Positions 1 through 8,686 of a stretch of 44,601 bases of DNA are shown here, piece by piece. The stretch spans positions 1-44,601 of the forward strand of contig NZ_JAGXCY010000036.1 in NCBI RefSeq assembly GCF_018310695.1. Direction: 5' to 3'. Every line of letters begins with the position of its first letter. The stretch's first letter is position 1. The notes below the pieces were generated by a model. It did no database searches. It saw nothing but the letters and a program-made list of their open reading frames with translations, and was not told where the DNA came from. Position numbers and translations under genes: made by a program. This stretch comes from Paenibacillus sp. Marseille-Q4541. Its GTDB lineage: Bacteria; Bacillota; Bacilli; Paenibacillales; Paenibacillaceae.

Positions 1-328
1 TTCAGCGTGTTGCTTACTGGCTAACTTTCTTGGCCGGAATTAGAATATACCATGCCGATAAAAATTATGCAAGTACTTTTTTTAAAAATAATTAAGCACT
101 CCATTTCAGTTATTGACTCACATTATGCCTAGATAAGATAAGTAATATCCTACATAAAAAGAATAAAGGGATATGTCTCTCATACACGTCCCCTTTCGTC
201 CTCACTAAACGTATTCTTCTATATAACAATAAACTATTAGAATCCTATTACCTCTATTAAGTCATCTCTCACTCTATTACTCGCAAGGGATAAGCTAGCC
301 TCCATTCCTGATGAGACCTCGGATCAAT
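1..328. other. AT-rich intergenic stretch without a gene
   Basis: No open frame with a ribosome-binding site is visible on either strand. The only structure I see is an imperfect hairpin that could end the leftward metallohydrolase transcript. Confidence 0.5.
164..207 (-). terminator. possible terminator of the TetR/MBL operon
   Basis: On the minus strand AAAGGGGACGTGTAT can fold back on ACATATCCCTTT. A short interrupted T run (TTATTCTTTTT) follows. It lies downstream of the metallohydrolase stop. The stem has mismatches, so this is a weak call. Confidence 0.35.
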
Positions 329-1012
329 TTATTTATTATCATTAGACCATTTCTCTATATAAGAAGCGATCTGAATAGCAGGGTGATAGACCGGTCCACT
401 ATGACACACTTCTAGCCGTTCAGGTTTTAGCTTCTCAACGATACGGCTGCTACGGATTGCTTCTTGCATATCGGCTGTAAACATTGGCATAGGTCTCTTC
501 AGTTTTCCTTTTTTGGATGTGAACAAGTCGCCTCCTAGCAATACACGATCCTGCTCATGAAAATACACAACATGCCCTGGGGAATGACCTGGTGCTGAAT
601 AAGCCTGAAGCGCTCCGAAAGAAGAAAGTTGACCTCCCTCTTCTATATGAAGGGGACTAACTACATTTTTAGGTAGGGTCTGTTCTGCCTTTTTTCTCCT
701 TGGGTATGGTAAATCTCCTTCCATATAAGGAATCTCTGTTGGATGGACGTATACAGGAACCTTCGTATGCTCCAATATTTTAAGTACTGACCCAACATGA
801 TCAGAATGCCCATGCGTTAGCAGGATTTGCTGTATAGGGCCTTTTCCAAGTTGCTCTACAAAAGCGAGTATATCTTTAGCCATGCTACCTACCCCTGCAT
901 CTACTAAAGTAACCCCCTTACCATCTTGGTTCGCTACAACCCATACCCGAAACTCAAGCACCATCCAACTTTTTAATGTCCAAATGTGATCTGAAATTTG
1001 TTCAATTTTCAT
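329..1012 (-). CDS. MBL-fold metallo-hydrolase
   Basis: Probable zinc-dependent hydrolase of the metallo-beta-lactamase superfamily, 227 aa, cytosolic (no signal peptide). The metal-binding signature HGHSDH is at residues 67-72, with further candidate ligands His143 (PGHSPGH), Asp162 (GGDLF) and a His near 205 (CHSGP). These give the full two-metal set expected of the fold. The compact length and the GHSPGHVVYF motif fit the general glyoxalase-II-like or RNase-Z-like group. The substrate cannot be told from sequence. The ATG overlaps the TetR stop by 4 nt (ATGA), so the two are translationally coupled. The enzyme is probably under control of the regulator encoded just upstream, perhaps in detoxification; that role is inference. 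Confidence 0.85.
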   Translation of the reverse strand: MKIEQISDHIWTLKSWMVLEFRVWVVANQDGKGVTLVDAGVGSMAKDILAFVEQLGKGPIQQILLTHGHSDHVGSVLKILEHTKVPVYVHPTEIPYMEGDLPYPRRKKAEQTLPKNVVSPLHIEEGGQLSSFGALQAYSAPGHSPGHVVYFHEQDRVLLGGDLFTSKKGKLKRPMPMFTADMQEAIRSSRIVEKLKPERLEVCHSGPVYHPAIQIASYIEKWSNDNK

Positions 1013-1650
1013 GATTCATTCGTCCCTTCTCTCAATTTCTCGGCAAACCCAAGTAGTAGCGTCTCAAATGCAACGTTAAAAGTAGCTTCCAAACGTCTAT
1101 GTAGCTCTTCCATGCTTTCTTTAGAGTGAACATAAGTCCCTATGATCCCATGAAGCATGTAATAGTATATCCGGGTGAATGCGAGTACTCTTTCATCCTC
1201 TTCGTGTAAAGAAAAGTTTTGCTGAATTGCCTTTTGCAGTATCCGAAAAAGATCATTACGAAGCTCGGTCAGTGGAATCGCCGACTGTTCAATATCTACT
1301 CTTTCTGCATTCGCACCAAAAAAGAGAGTAAACATGTTCCGGTGCTGCAAGCAAAATGTAATGAACAAACTGCTCAACTGGATGACCTTCTCCTTAGGCA
1401 AAATAGCTTGATTGTTCAGTACATTTTTCATCGTAACTTGTAGTTCAGAGAGCGGAGGGATGGACAACTCGTGAAGTAAGGCTTCCTTGTCTTTGAAATA
1501 GATATAGATTGTGGTGTGAGAACAACCTGCCGTTTTGGCAATTTCACGCATCGTAACGGTCTCATAACCCCGTTCTGAAAATAGGGTGGCTGCTGCCGCT
1601 AAAATAGCCTGTTTCGTTTCCTCTGATCGTTTAGCCTGACTTCTTACCAT
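1009..1650 (-). CDS. TetR/AcrR family transcriptional repressor
   Basis: DNA-binding regulator of 213 aa. The N-terminal TetR helix-turn-helix spans about residues 12-58 (ILAAAATLFSERGYETVTMR then EIAKTAGCSHTTIYIYFKDK). The C-terminal ligand-binding half is all-helical and unassigned. It is the first gene of a two-gene unit with the metallohydrolase. A GAGGAG ribosome-binding site lies 13 nt before the ATG, slightly far. Three 13-bp palindromes TAACCnnyGGTTA sit in the gene's own promoter, so autorepression is very likely. The inducing ligand is unknown. Confidence 0.9.
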   Translation of the reverse strand: MVRSQAKRSEETKQAILAAAATLFSERGYETVTMREIAKTAGCSHTTIYIYFKDKEALLHELSIPPLSELQVTMKNVLNNQAILPKEKVIQLSSLFITFCLQHRNMFTLFFGANAERVDIEQSAIPLTELRNDLFRILQKAIQQNFSLHEEDERVLAFTRIYYYMLHGIIGTYVHSKESMEELHRRLEATFNVAFETLLLGFAEKLREGTNES

Positions 1651-1677
1651 ATAGAATAGATAACTCCTCTCTATTTG

Positions 1678-1722
1678 TAACCACTGGTTAGTAACCGATG
1701 GTTATATTGTAACCAACGGTTA
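1678..1722. promoter_or_regulatory. triple TetR operator
   Basis: Three copies of a 13-bp inverted repeat lie in a row: TAACCACTGGTTA (1678-1690), TAACCGATGGTTA (1692-1704) and TAACCAACGGTTA (1710-1722). Their centres are 14 and 18 bp apart. One copy lies in the promoter spacer and two downstream of the -10, a blocking position. They are the obvious binding sites for the adjacent TetR protein. Confidence 0.85.
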
Positions 1723-1734
1723 CAAAATTGTAAA
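1706..1734 (-). promoter_or_regulatory. promoter of the TetR/MBL operon
   Basis: On the minus strand -35 TTTACA and -10 TACAAT are separated by exactly 17 bp. The third palindrome fills the spacer and the second lies directly downstream of the -10. Confidence 0.75.
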
Positions 1735-1747
1735 TAGACTACAATAC

Positions 1748-1788
1748 AAAAAACGAGCAGATTGAGTTTCCTAATCTGCTCGTTTTTT
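1748..1788. terminator. bidirectional intrinsic terminator
   Basis: A 16-bp perfect arm, AAAAAACGAGCAGATT with AATCTGCTCGTTTTTT, surrounds a 9-nt loop. It has A and T tails on both strands. It lies about 200 nt beyond the SMI1-like gene and would stop that leftward transcript before the TetR promoter. Between it and that gene (1789-1985) I see nothing identifiable. Confidence 0.9.
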
Positions 1789-1985
1789 ATTAGGTTTAGT
1801 TGTAGTTAAGCAATGAAAAACAAACGTTAGTTTGAGTAAAGAGAATGTATAAGAAGTTTTCTTGCTATGAATCTTCAAATGTATTAGACCCGGGTAATCG
1901 TCCCAAAAATAATCATTTTATTTCTCTTCGCTCGTGTGAACCACAGAAATAATAAGACTAAATTGCCAAGAAGACTCAGCTGGCT

Positions 1986-2831
1986 TCAGTAACTCGGCTG
2001 CTTCATCGCTCTTATCGCTTCATCATTGAATCCATGCTGCACTAGAAAACGTTCCATAATGAACCAGGATGGATTATCTGCATTCATTCCTATATTACGG
2101 GCCATAGCGAGAGTAGCAGGAATGCTTGCTCCTTCTAAAAAAATTTGAACTGCTGCTTCATCTTCACAATCAATCTGTTCTAATTGTCGTCTTTCTTCAT
2201 CTAATGCATTACCGAACGAATCTGGTAAAACAACATGAATGGAGTCCCTTGTTGTAACAACAGCCTGATTTTTTCGCTCTTCCTGAAAAGCACGTATATA
2301 TTCATAAGGGTGTTCAATATGCTGAAGCTCAAAAACTGCACTGATCATTGTTTTTACATCTTCTGTGTATTGTTTTTCTTCAGGTGTATCCCGATAGGGA
2401 TTTGTTTCTTCTTCCCGCTTCCATTGAGCCACTTGATCCAAATAGGCAGCTTCACTCGCGAAATGATTAAAAAACAATGCACTGTCTTCTAACAGGATAC
2501 TAAGGAAGTCACGGAAATTACGGGCAATGAGCTTGTTTGTATGTCCAAAATCCATCGGGCTGATACAAACTATCGGTGCTTCATCCAGTGTATCCACTGT
2601 ACCGAAATCGGTTAGAAAACCATAATGTATACCGTCACAACCATTTGATCCAAACACAATCACATCACAGGGAGTACAGTAATATCGAAGTCCCCCAATT
2701 TCCGTAATAAATCCTATGATCATATCAAATCTCGTTTCGTGCTTACGATCCAGAGCGATAAAACGTCTCAGATCATCCGGAATGTCATATTTACCAAAAT
2801 TGATCCGGATATCTTCATCCTGTTCCTTCAT
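1986..2831 (-). CDS. SMI1/KNR4-like (SUKH) hypothetical protein
   Basis: A soluble protein of 281 aa. The first half (FGKYDIPDDLRRFIALDRK, then VIVFGSNGCDGIHYGFLTD and IVCISPMDFG) has the look of a SUKH/SMI1-KNR4 domain, with the characteristic glycine-rich FGSNG turn. The second half, after about residue 125, is charged, helical and unassigned. Start choice: a longer frame begins 18 nt upstream, but GGAGGG lies inside that extension, 10 nt before this ATG. No toxin or polymorphic immunity locus adjoins it, so an immunity role has no contextual support. A bidirectional terminator follows. The family call is tentative. Confidence 0.6.
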   Translation of the reverse strand: MKEQDEDIRINFGKYDIPDDLRRFIALDRKHETRFDMIIGFITEIGGLRYYCTPCDVIVFGSNGCDGIHYGFLTDFGTVDTLDEAPIVCISPMDFGHTNKLIARNFRDFLSILLEDSALFFNHFASEAAYLDQVAQWKREEETNPYRDTPEEKQYTEDVKTMISAVFELQHIEHPYEYIRAFQEERKNQAVVTTRDSIHVVLPDSFGNALDEERRQLEQIDCEDEAAVQIFLEGASIPATLAMARNIGMNADNPSWFIMERFLVQHGFNDEAIRAMKQPSY

Positions 2832-2926
2832 AATAAAGGTACCCTCCATTAATAGCTTTGTGTAATCAATACGGGAAGGGTACCTTGTTCTCCTGCTTCT
2901 TGCGTTACTCCTTGAAGCAACAAAGT

Positions 2927-5089
2927 TTACAGCTTATTTTTTTTACATTCTCTGAGGACAATGGCAGTAAGAGGTTCGAGCGTAATTTCGTTTTCGTTTA
3001 AATGCATACCTTTCGGGTTAATCAAGGTCTGTATACCGGATCTTGTCTGATCCACAATAACATCAAAACCAGAGTAATCTTGCGTTAGCCTCAGACTTCT
3101 GGACCGTTCATCTGCATTTATAAACACATGATAATATTGTGTGAGGTCACTAGAGGCACAAGTATATGCAATCACTAGATCTTTTTCCTTAATGTCAGGA
3201 GAAGAAATTAGAGTCACATTTTGATCCACTAGAGCTTGGTTTCCTAACCGAAATGCATCAGATGACTTGCGCAATTGGATAAGACCCTGCATATGCTCAC
3301 GAGTTATGTTGTTTACAGGAAAACTTGTGCTAACCGTCGCTTTTGCCCAGTCAAAATGGTTAATTGCATCAGTGGAATCGTAAGAGTCATCAATAAAATA
3401 ACCCAAAAGTTCCCCTTTTCTATTCGTAAGCTCGTGGAACTTATGCTCCGGCTGCTTCGCACCTTCCCATTGCTTCGTTCTCCCATACTCCTGACCTCCA
3501 TGTAAAAATACAGTTCCCTGTGAGGTCAACAGTAGTACATTACCAATCCGGATTCGCTCATGAATTTCAACATCATTCTCCGCTATTGTAGGATCTTTAT
3601 GAATAGAGATGGCGATAACGTCATAAAGGGTAAGATTATCGTGTGCCTCAATATACTGCACCACATCGCCAGGACTGTCCGCCGGAATATTGGAAGGCTG
3701 AGCCTTTATATTTTGAAAGATCAGGTTTACGTCTCTCGCCCCACCTGTAAGGAAACGTGGCTCTCCTTCCGATCCAAAACCTGACTTAAGTTCATTACGA
3801 ATCTCATCTGAGAAAACACCTACATTATCGGTTTTGTCCATCCAGTCCTGATCTGCTGCGAGTCCTCTTAGAGACTCATCGTGTTTGTCTCCTGCAAACG
3901 TCCGCCATCCTTCTCCAATAAACAGCGGCTTTGGATGGATGCGGGCAGCTTCATCGAATGCTTTTTGTACAGCAGGATAAGTGGCATCGCCCATCATGTC
4001 CCAGCGTAATCCGTCAATCTTATATTCGCTGAACCAATATTTGACCGAATCTACCATCAGTTTCTCCGCCATAGTTCGGTCTGTAGCGAGGTTGTTGCCA
4101 AAACCACCGATGAATTCGCCATCCGCATCTTGCCAAGCATAGTAGCCAGGCACAATATCGTTAAGGAAATTGACGAGTGCCATATGCGTATAAACAACAT
4201 CTAAAATCACTCCCATACCGGCTTGATGGATGGCGTGTATCAGTGATTTCAGTTCCTTAATGCGGAGAAGGGGATCCGCTGCATTTTCGGAATAAGCTCC
4301 GTCTGGTGAAAAATAATTATGCGGGTCGTATCCCCAGTTGTACTCGTTATCGATGGAAGAGTAATGAAGCTCCCTTTCTCCCATTCGTGTCTCATCACCA
4401 AAATACCAGGCCATAACGGGCAGCAGCTGTACATGTGTTACACCAAGAGATCGAATGTAATCTAGTTTGTTTTCAAAAGCCTTATATGTACCCCACCTCG
4501 CAGAAAGTTCACCTTCTATAGATGGATCAGAAGTGAAATCACGCACATGGATCTCCCAAATGATCGCATCTTCTCTTTTGTAATACCCTTCTATATGTGC
4601 AAAATCATACTTGTCAGGTGCTGTATTAGATAGATTCACTATAGCGGCTTTTCCAATCTTGTCCCCATCGCTACCTACATCTCCCTTCGTATCTACTCGG
4701 GAAGGAGCCATCGATTTGGCATAAGGATCCAGCACTTTACGGGCGATCCCTTCATTGGTTACCTCGTACTGATAGAAGTACCCACAAAGATCATCTGTAT
4801 CTAGCTGAGATGGCTGAAGCCGAGCAACCCACACGCCACGATCTTCTCTCACAAGAGGGAACTGACCTATGAGCTTGGTGTCATCGTCTTTATCGTAAAA
4901 GAAAACAGTCACTGCATCAGCTAGCGGTGCCCATAATTTTAAAGTAACACTGCCTGAAATATAAGTAGCTCCCAAATCATCTTCGTTATAGGAGTACATC
5001 TGATCGAAAGCTTTCCAATCTATTGACTTAGGCGCTATAGCCGATTTTATTCCACCCTGATTTATGAAATTACCATCTTTCTTTGCCAT
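2927..5089 (-). CDS. pulA: type I pullulanase (GH13)
   Basis: Debranching enzyme hydrolysing alpha-1,6 links of pullulan, glycogen and limit dextrins; 720 aa without a signal peptide, so probably cytoplasmic. An N-terminal CBM48-like beta domain (about 40-125, ITLKLWAP-type) precedes the catalytic barrel. The type I hallmark YNWGYDP is at 250-256. GH13 regions are visible: I DVVYTH (297-302), II GLRWDMMGD (Asp364 nucleophile), III FIGEGW (Glu393 acid/base) and IV EAHDN (Asp484). All three catalytic acids are present. Region II reads RWD where RFD is common, and region I ends in TH rather than NH; both are mild variations. The gene stands alone with its own promoter and a cre box, so glucose repression is expected. 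Confidence 0.95.
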   Translation of the reverse strand: MAKKDGNFINQGGIKSAIAPKSIDWKAFDQMYSYNEDDLGATYISGSVTLKLWAPLADAVTVFFYDKDDDTKLIGQFPLVREDRGVWVARLQPSQLDTDDLCGYFYQYEVTNEGIARKVLDPYAKSMAPSRVDTKGDVGSDGDKIGKAAIVNLSNTAPDKYDFAHIEGYYKREDAIIWEIHVRDFTSDPSIEGELSARWGTYKAFENKLDYIRSLGVTHVQLLPVMAWYFGDETRMGERELHYSSIDNEYNWGYDPHNYFSPDGAYSENAADPLLRIKELKSLIHAIHQAGMGVILDVVYTHMALVNFLNDIVPGYYAWQDADGEFIGGFGNNLATDRTMAEKLMVDSVKYWFSEYKIDGLRWDMMGDATYPAVQKAFDEAARIHPKPLFIGEGWRTFAGDKHDESLRGLAADQDWMDKTDNVGVFSDEIRNELKSGFGSEGEPRFLTGGARDVNLIFQNIKAQPSNIPADSPGDVVQYIEAHDNLTLYDVIAISIHKDPTIAENDVEIHERIRIGNVLLLTSQGTVFLHGGQEYGRTKQWEGAKQPEHKFHELTNRKGELLGYFIDDSYDSTDAINHFDWAKATVSTSFPVNNITREHMQGLIQLRKSSDAFRLGNQALVDQNVTLISSPDIKEKDLVIAYTCASSDLTQYYHVFINADERSRSLRLTQDYSGFDVIVDQTRSGIQTLINPKGMHLNENEITLEPLTAIVLRECKKNKL

Positions 5090-5200
5090 TTGTATAAACC
5101 CCCGCTGTATGACTTTTGGATCTGCCCTCGTGCACGCCTCATATAGGTATTTCCTAAATCAACTTAAAAAGAACTTCAAATTTGAAAACGAATAATAAGA

Positions 5201-5237
5201 CCGCTCACATCATATGATAAGTGCAATCGTTTGCGCA
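5201..5237 (-). promoter_or_regulatory. pulA promoter overlapped by a cre box
   Basis: On the minus strand TTGCGC and TATGAT are 18 bp apart. The nearly palindromic box TGCAATCGTTTGCG (5222-5235) matches the CcpA consensus TGnAAnCGnwnnCA at 13 of 14 positions and covers the -35 region. The leader to the pullulanase start is about 105 nt. I see no other element between 5090 and 5392 apart from an inverted repeat ACGAATACATTCGT near 5337. Confidence 0.6.
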
Positions 5238-5392
5238 AATAGGTGTGGATTGCCATGATCTCTTTGTAACTAAGGAGCCCCAAGAAAATGTAGTTTGATT
5301 TTATCATCTTGGGATGAGCGAGCAAATCATTGTAAACGAATACATTCGTATCATACCGAAAGATACCAAGTCCATGCAAGAGAGAAATCCAT

Positions 5393-5767
5393 TCAAGATA
5401 ATTTATTTGAATATATTAGATTTGGGTTAAGCCGCAGTTGTTCTATCAGTTCATCGCCTAATTGGACGGCCAGTTCAGTGAGAAGTGGGATTTCTTCTTT
5501 TGTAATCTGATCTAGGTGGGCTCCACAACAAATAGCAAAGTTACCTTGAAATGATTTGCGCAATCGCATAGCAACCTCCTCCGTAATATAAAACTCCTTG
5601 TGCGTCTGAAGTTGTACGGTTTGAAGGGGTTCCAAACGCGCTCCCGCTGTTATTGTTCCAAGATGAGGACGATCGCCGCCTGTAATTAGCACGACTAGAT
5701 CCTCGCCCATACCTAGAGCACGTAGCTGTAAATGGATGCGGCCGAGTTTTTTTTCGAGTTCAATCAT
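5393..5767 (-). CDS. small LpdD-like protein (putative prenylated-flavin chaperone family)
   Basis: A 124-aa cytosolic protein. The stretch LVVLITGGDRPHLGTITAGA resembles the conserved core of the family typified by LpdD, which accompanies UbiD-type decarboxylases. No UbiD or UbiX gene lies in this window, so a decarboxylase partner is not supported here. Start choice: the frame opens 36 nt earlier, but AAAGGAG stands 10 nt before this ATG and no ribosome-binding site precedes the longer one. It is followed by about 300 nt before pulA and is probably a separate unit. Family assignment rests on one motif and is moderate. Confidence 0.55.
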   Translation of the reverse strand: MIELEKKLGRIHLQLRALGMGEDLVVLITGGDRPHLGTITAGARLEPLQTVQLQTHKEFYITEEVAMRLRKSFQGNFAICCGAHLDQITKEEIPLLTELAVQLGDELIEQLRLNPNLIYSNKLS

Positions 5768-5924
5768 GAGGTAACTACTCCTTTGCCCTTCTATCTTCAT
5801 CATCTACTATCTTACTTATCTAAAATGAGCCTACCTGGTTCAACTTATGTATTCTGCTATAAAAATCACAAACAAAGGCAGCACCTCGGGATAAACCGAA
5901 GCCCTGCCTTCATTTATTAAATAA

Positions 5925-6614
5925 TTATACCTCTGTTAACCCTGACTTTTTTCCTTGCTGGACTCTAATCTCAAGTATGCTTTCCCCTAAGCTTCGGCGA
6001 CCATTTGGCTTCTCCTTATCTCGAAATTTCTCATCCAGTGCGTCAGGAGTCGCTCGGTAGCCGAGGGCAACGACCGCATGCGGCTCAATATATTCAGGCA
6101 GTCCCAGAATGTCCACTGCCTTTACTCGATCAAATCCACCAACAGCCCTTGTAGATAGGCCTAACAGATTGGCTTGTATGGCGAGGAAACCCCAGGCTGT
6201 CCCTGCATCAAATTTATGGGCCCCGTTGATATCTCCACTTTCATCTCGGCGTTTGTCTGATGCAATCAAAATAAGAACCGGAGCTTTGTCCGTCCATAGG
6301 CGATTTCCCGGCAAAATAAACTGCCGAAACAAGTCATGCTCTTCCTCTGTGTGTGCTATGACAAAACGCCAGGGCTGGAGATTATTTGATGAAGGCGCCC
6401 AGCGGGCTGCTTCCAACACCGTATATAATGTCTCCTTTGACACCGGTTTATCTGCGAAAGACCGAGATGACCAGCGATGGATAAACAGTGGATCTACTGG
6501 GTATTCTGCATTCCGATACAAGGAGATGCCTTCCAAAACTAACTCGCTAAGTTCTGTGTTTTGTTCTCTATGAATTTCTTCATTAGACTGTAATTTGGTT
6601 TCCTTAGTGCTCAC
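5925..6614 (-). CDS. nitroreductase family protein
   Basis: FMN-dependent NAD(P)H oxidoreductase of 229 aa. The family's N-terminal signature RWSSRSFADKPV, then AARWAPSSNNLQPWRFVIA, is intact and supplies the FMN-phosphate-binding Arg/Ser residues. Near the C-terminus VVALGYRATPD matches the usual GY motif. Start choice: GTG with AAGGAG 9 nt upstream; the longer TTG start would abut the ribosome-binding site. It is the last gene of the transporter/flavoprotein/ferredoxin operon, 51 nt after the ferredoxin. It may process the imported compound; that is inference. Confidence 0.85.
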   Translation of the reverse strand: MSTKETKLQSNEEIHREQNTELSELVLEGISLYRNAEYPVDPLFIHRWSSRSFADKPVSKETLYTVLEAARWAPSSNNLQPWRFVIAHTEEEHDLFRQFILPGNRLWTDKAPVLILIASDKRRDESGDINGAHKFDAGTAWGFLAIQANLLGLSTRAVGGFDRVKAVDILGLPEYIEPHAVVALGYRATPDALDEKFRDKEKPNGRRSLGESILEIRVQQGKKSGLTEV

Positions 6615-6665
6615 TATAACCAACTCCTTAGATTAGATTCTTATTAATGATCCTTGCCGCTACGC

Positions 6666-7025
6666 TTATTCTTTTGTTCCTGGTATGATGCGGTATTGTT
6701 CCGTAAAAACTTCAAAAAAAGGAGTGGTATCCCGTTCGGCCATCGTTGAAAGAGCACCCTTGTTCCATCCAATCTCCGACCTCCAGCTGCCCAGGAGTCC
6801 CGATTCACGAAGTTCCCCCTCATTGACGACAATGGATACTTCGGCCTGAGGAGCTACATACAACGCATCGACTGGGCAATAGGCTTCACATATAAAGCAC
6901 GTCTGGCAATCTTCCTGCCTTGCAATATAGGCTAGCGAATTGTTCATTTCAAACACATTTGTCGGGCATACCTTAACGCACATTTTGCAGCCTATGCAGC
7001 GATCTGTACTTACGAGTTCAATCAA
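6666..7025 (-). CDS. 2x[4Fe-4S] ferredoxin (AprB-like electron carrier)
   Basis: Electron-transfer protein of about 119 aa. Two four-cysteine motifs, CIGCKMCVKVCP and CQTCFICEAYCP, bind two [4Fe-4S] clusters. A tail of about 65 residues without cysteines follows, as in AprB-type subunits that dock onto a flavoprotein. The preferred start is TTG, whose first bases overlap the flavoprotein stop (TTGA) with GGAG 11 nt upstream. A GTG 12 nt earlier is possible but sits against that same site. The coupling to the flavoprotein gene argues for a stoichiometric complex. Confidence 0.85.
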   Translation of the reverse strand: MIELVSTDRCIGCKMCVKVCPTNVFEMNNSLAYIARQEDCQTCFICEAYCPVDALYVAPQAEVSIVVNEGELRESGLLGSWRSEIGWNKGALSTMAERDTTPFFEVFTEQYRIIPGTKE

Positions 7026-8638
7026 GAGCTTTGCCACTCCTTTGCTGTCAACATTTCATGAGCATGAGGGACATGCTCTACACCCTGCCGGATGTCATCA
7101 ATGCCGGATAGAATAATGCGGTGAGTTTGGCGCGGGTCCAATTCGGGGTATTCTTTCAGCGCTTGAAGTCCTCTTGTTTCTTTACGGACTAGCGCTGCTG
7201 TATATATCCATCTTGCAACAGCGAGCATCCCTGCTGCCTCTCTTGATTTAACCCTCTCTTGGACAGTGGAAGATTTCAATCGATTTAATGAAGGAAAAAG
7301 ATGATTCAATCGGTCAAGTGACGCCTTAATGATCGGTTCACTTCGAAAGAAATTAATTTCAAGGGGTAAAATTTCTTGCTGAACGGACGATATGGTTTGC
7401 TGAATGGATAGCTCACTTCTCTGTTCAGTTGTTGTACTTGTTAGTCCATACCTGCCTGCTGAACGAAGTGTACGAGTGTCTGCTTGCCGAGACTCCGCAA
7501 GGGCATAGGCCGCGGCACCTTCACCAGCCCAAGTTCCGCTGCAAATGGCCCATGAGGCGTTATAAGAACCTCCTCCAGAAACAGCACCCATGACTTTTTC
7601 CCTCGATGCTGCATCTCCTGCAGCATACAGTCCAGCAACCGTCGTACTACATTCCTCCCCAGTTAAACGTATCCCTCCTGTACCTCTCATTGTCCCTTCA
7701 TACCGCAGTGTCAAAGGAAACTTGTCGCGAAAAGGGTCGATGCCGGCTCGTTCCATTGGCATAAAGAAAATAGGGTGGGCATTCCGTAAAAACTGACGCT
7801 TCTCCTCTGTATCAGCGAGATCGATGGAAGCATATAACGGACCTTCAAGGAGCAGCTTTTGCATACTGCCGAAGGTACGATCACCTGATTGAAGGCGAAC
7901 ACTATTTTTATCATAGAGGCTGGACCAAGCAAGCATACGTCCTCTCGTTACACTTCCATCTGCAAAGCTAGGAGCATATTGCCTGCTAAATTCCATCCCC
8001 GATAGGTCGGCTCCCGTCTCGGCTGCCATTAAGAGACCTTCACCTGTGAGTACATTGCAACCAAGGCTTTTGCTGAGAAACGTGCATCCTCCTGTAGCAA
8101 TGACAACAGCATTAGCCCGAACTTCATAGTTAGAGCCGGTTAACCGATTGACGCCCCGCGCTCCTCCAACACCGTGCTCGTCAATCAGTAGCTCCAGTGC
8201 GGGGGACTGATCTAAAATTGTAACGCCTGCTCTACGGACAATTTTCCTCATCAATTTCATGTACTCCGGTCCGTGCAAATGAGTTCTGAGCGACGTTCCA
8301 TCCGAGTCCTTTGGAAAAGGGTAGCCCCACTCCTCAACAAGTTTTAGGTTATGTTCCACTTGTTCCAGTAGGCGATAAATCCAGTGTATTTCAGATAAAT
8401 ATCCCCCTGCCTTTAGCCGAGTTTGAACTGCCTTTTCTCTAAGTTCTGTAACAGGTGGAATGACAAGCAGTGTTGTCCCCCCTGGGGCCGTAGCTCCACT
8501 GGAACCGAGGTACCCTTTATCTGCAAGAACCACCTTTGCCCCTTTCGCGGCTGCACTCCAGGCTGCCCAGGCACCCGCTGGGCCACCGCCTAGCACAAGT
8601 ACATCTGCGGTCAATTTCACTTCTTGCCGTTCCGACAT
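7022..8638 (-). CDS. FAD-dependent oxidoreductase, AprA/fumarate-reductase-like flavoprotein
   Basis: Flavoprotein of 538 aa in the superfamily of fumarate reductase, L-aspartate oxidase and adenylylsulfate reductase alpha. The N-terminal dinucleotide fold VLVLGGGPAGAWAAW is followed by GSSGAT. The second FAD region reads GLYAAGDAASREKVMGAVSGG. A helical C-terminal domain follows from about residue 400. Pairing with a two-cluster ferredoxin resembles AprBA, but the substrate is unknown. Start choice: AAGGAAGGG lies 6 nt before this ATG; an in-frame ATG 18 nt upstream lacks a site. It belongs to an operon with SsuA/SsuC-type transport genes, which suggests reduction or oxidation of an imported sulfur or related organic compound (inference). 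Confidence 0.85.
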   Translation of the reverse strand: MSERQEVKLTADVLVLGGGPAGAWAAWSAAAKGAKVVLADKGYLGSSGATAPGGTTLLVIPPVTELREKAVQTRLKAGGYLSEIHWIYRLLEQVEHNLKLVEEWGYPFPKDSDGTSLRTHLHGPEYMKLMRKIVRRAGVTILDQSPALELLIDEHGVGGARGVNRLTGSNYEVRANAVVIATGGCTFLSKSLGCNVLTGEGLLMAAETGADLSGMEFSRQYAPSFADGSVTRGRMLAWSSLYDKNSVRLQSGDRTFGSMQKLLLEGPLYASIDLADTEEKRQFLRNAHPIFFMPMERAGIDPFRDKFPLTLRYEGTMRGTGGIRLTGEECSTTVAGLYAAGDAASREKVMGAVSGGGSYNASWAICSGTWAGEGAAAYALAESRQADTRTLRSAGRYGLTSTTTEQRSELSIQQTISSVQQEILPLEINFFRSEPIIKASLDRLNHLFPSLNRLKSSTVQERVKSREAAGMLAVARWIYTAALVRKETRGLQALKEYPELDPRQTHRIILSGIDDIRQGVEHVPHAHEMLTAKEWQSS

Positions 8639-8686
8639 GTGTGTCCCTTCCTTCATCAGAGCATGGAATACTTCCTGTCTTCGTTG

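Noticed and set aside
5337..5350. Inverted repeat ACGAATACATTCGT between pulA and the LpdD-like gene
   Set aside because: A similar ATACATTCGTATCA string also occurs inside the GH38 coding region near 13790, so a specific operator role is not supported.
5176..5379. 67-aa minus-strand frame upstream of pulA
   Set aside because: It covers the pulA promoter and cre box and lacks a ribosome-binding site and recognisable content.
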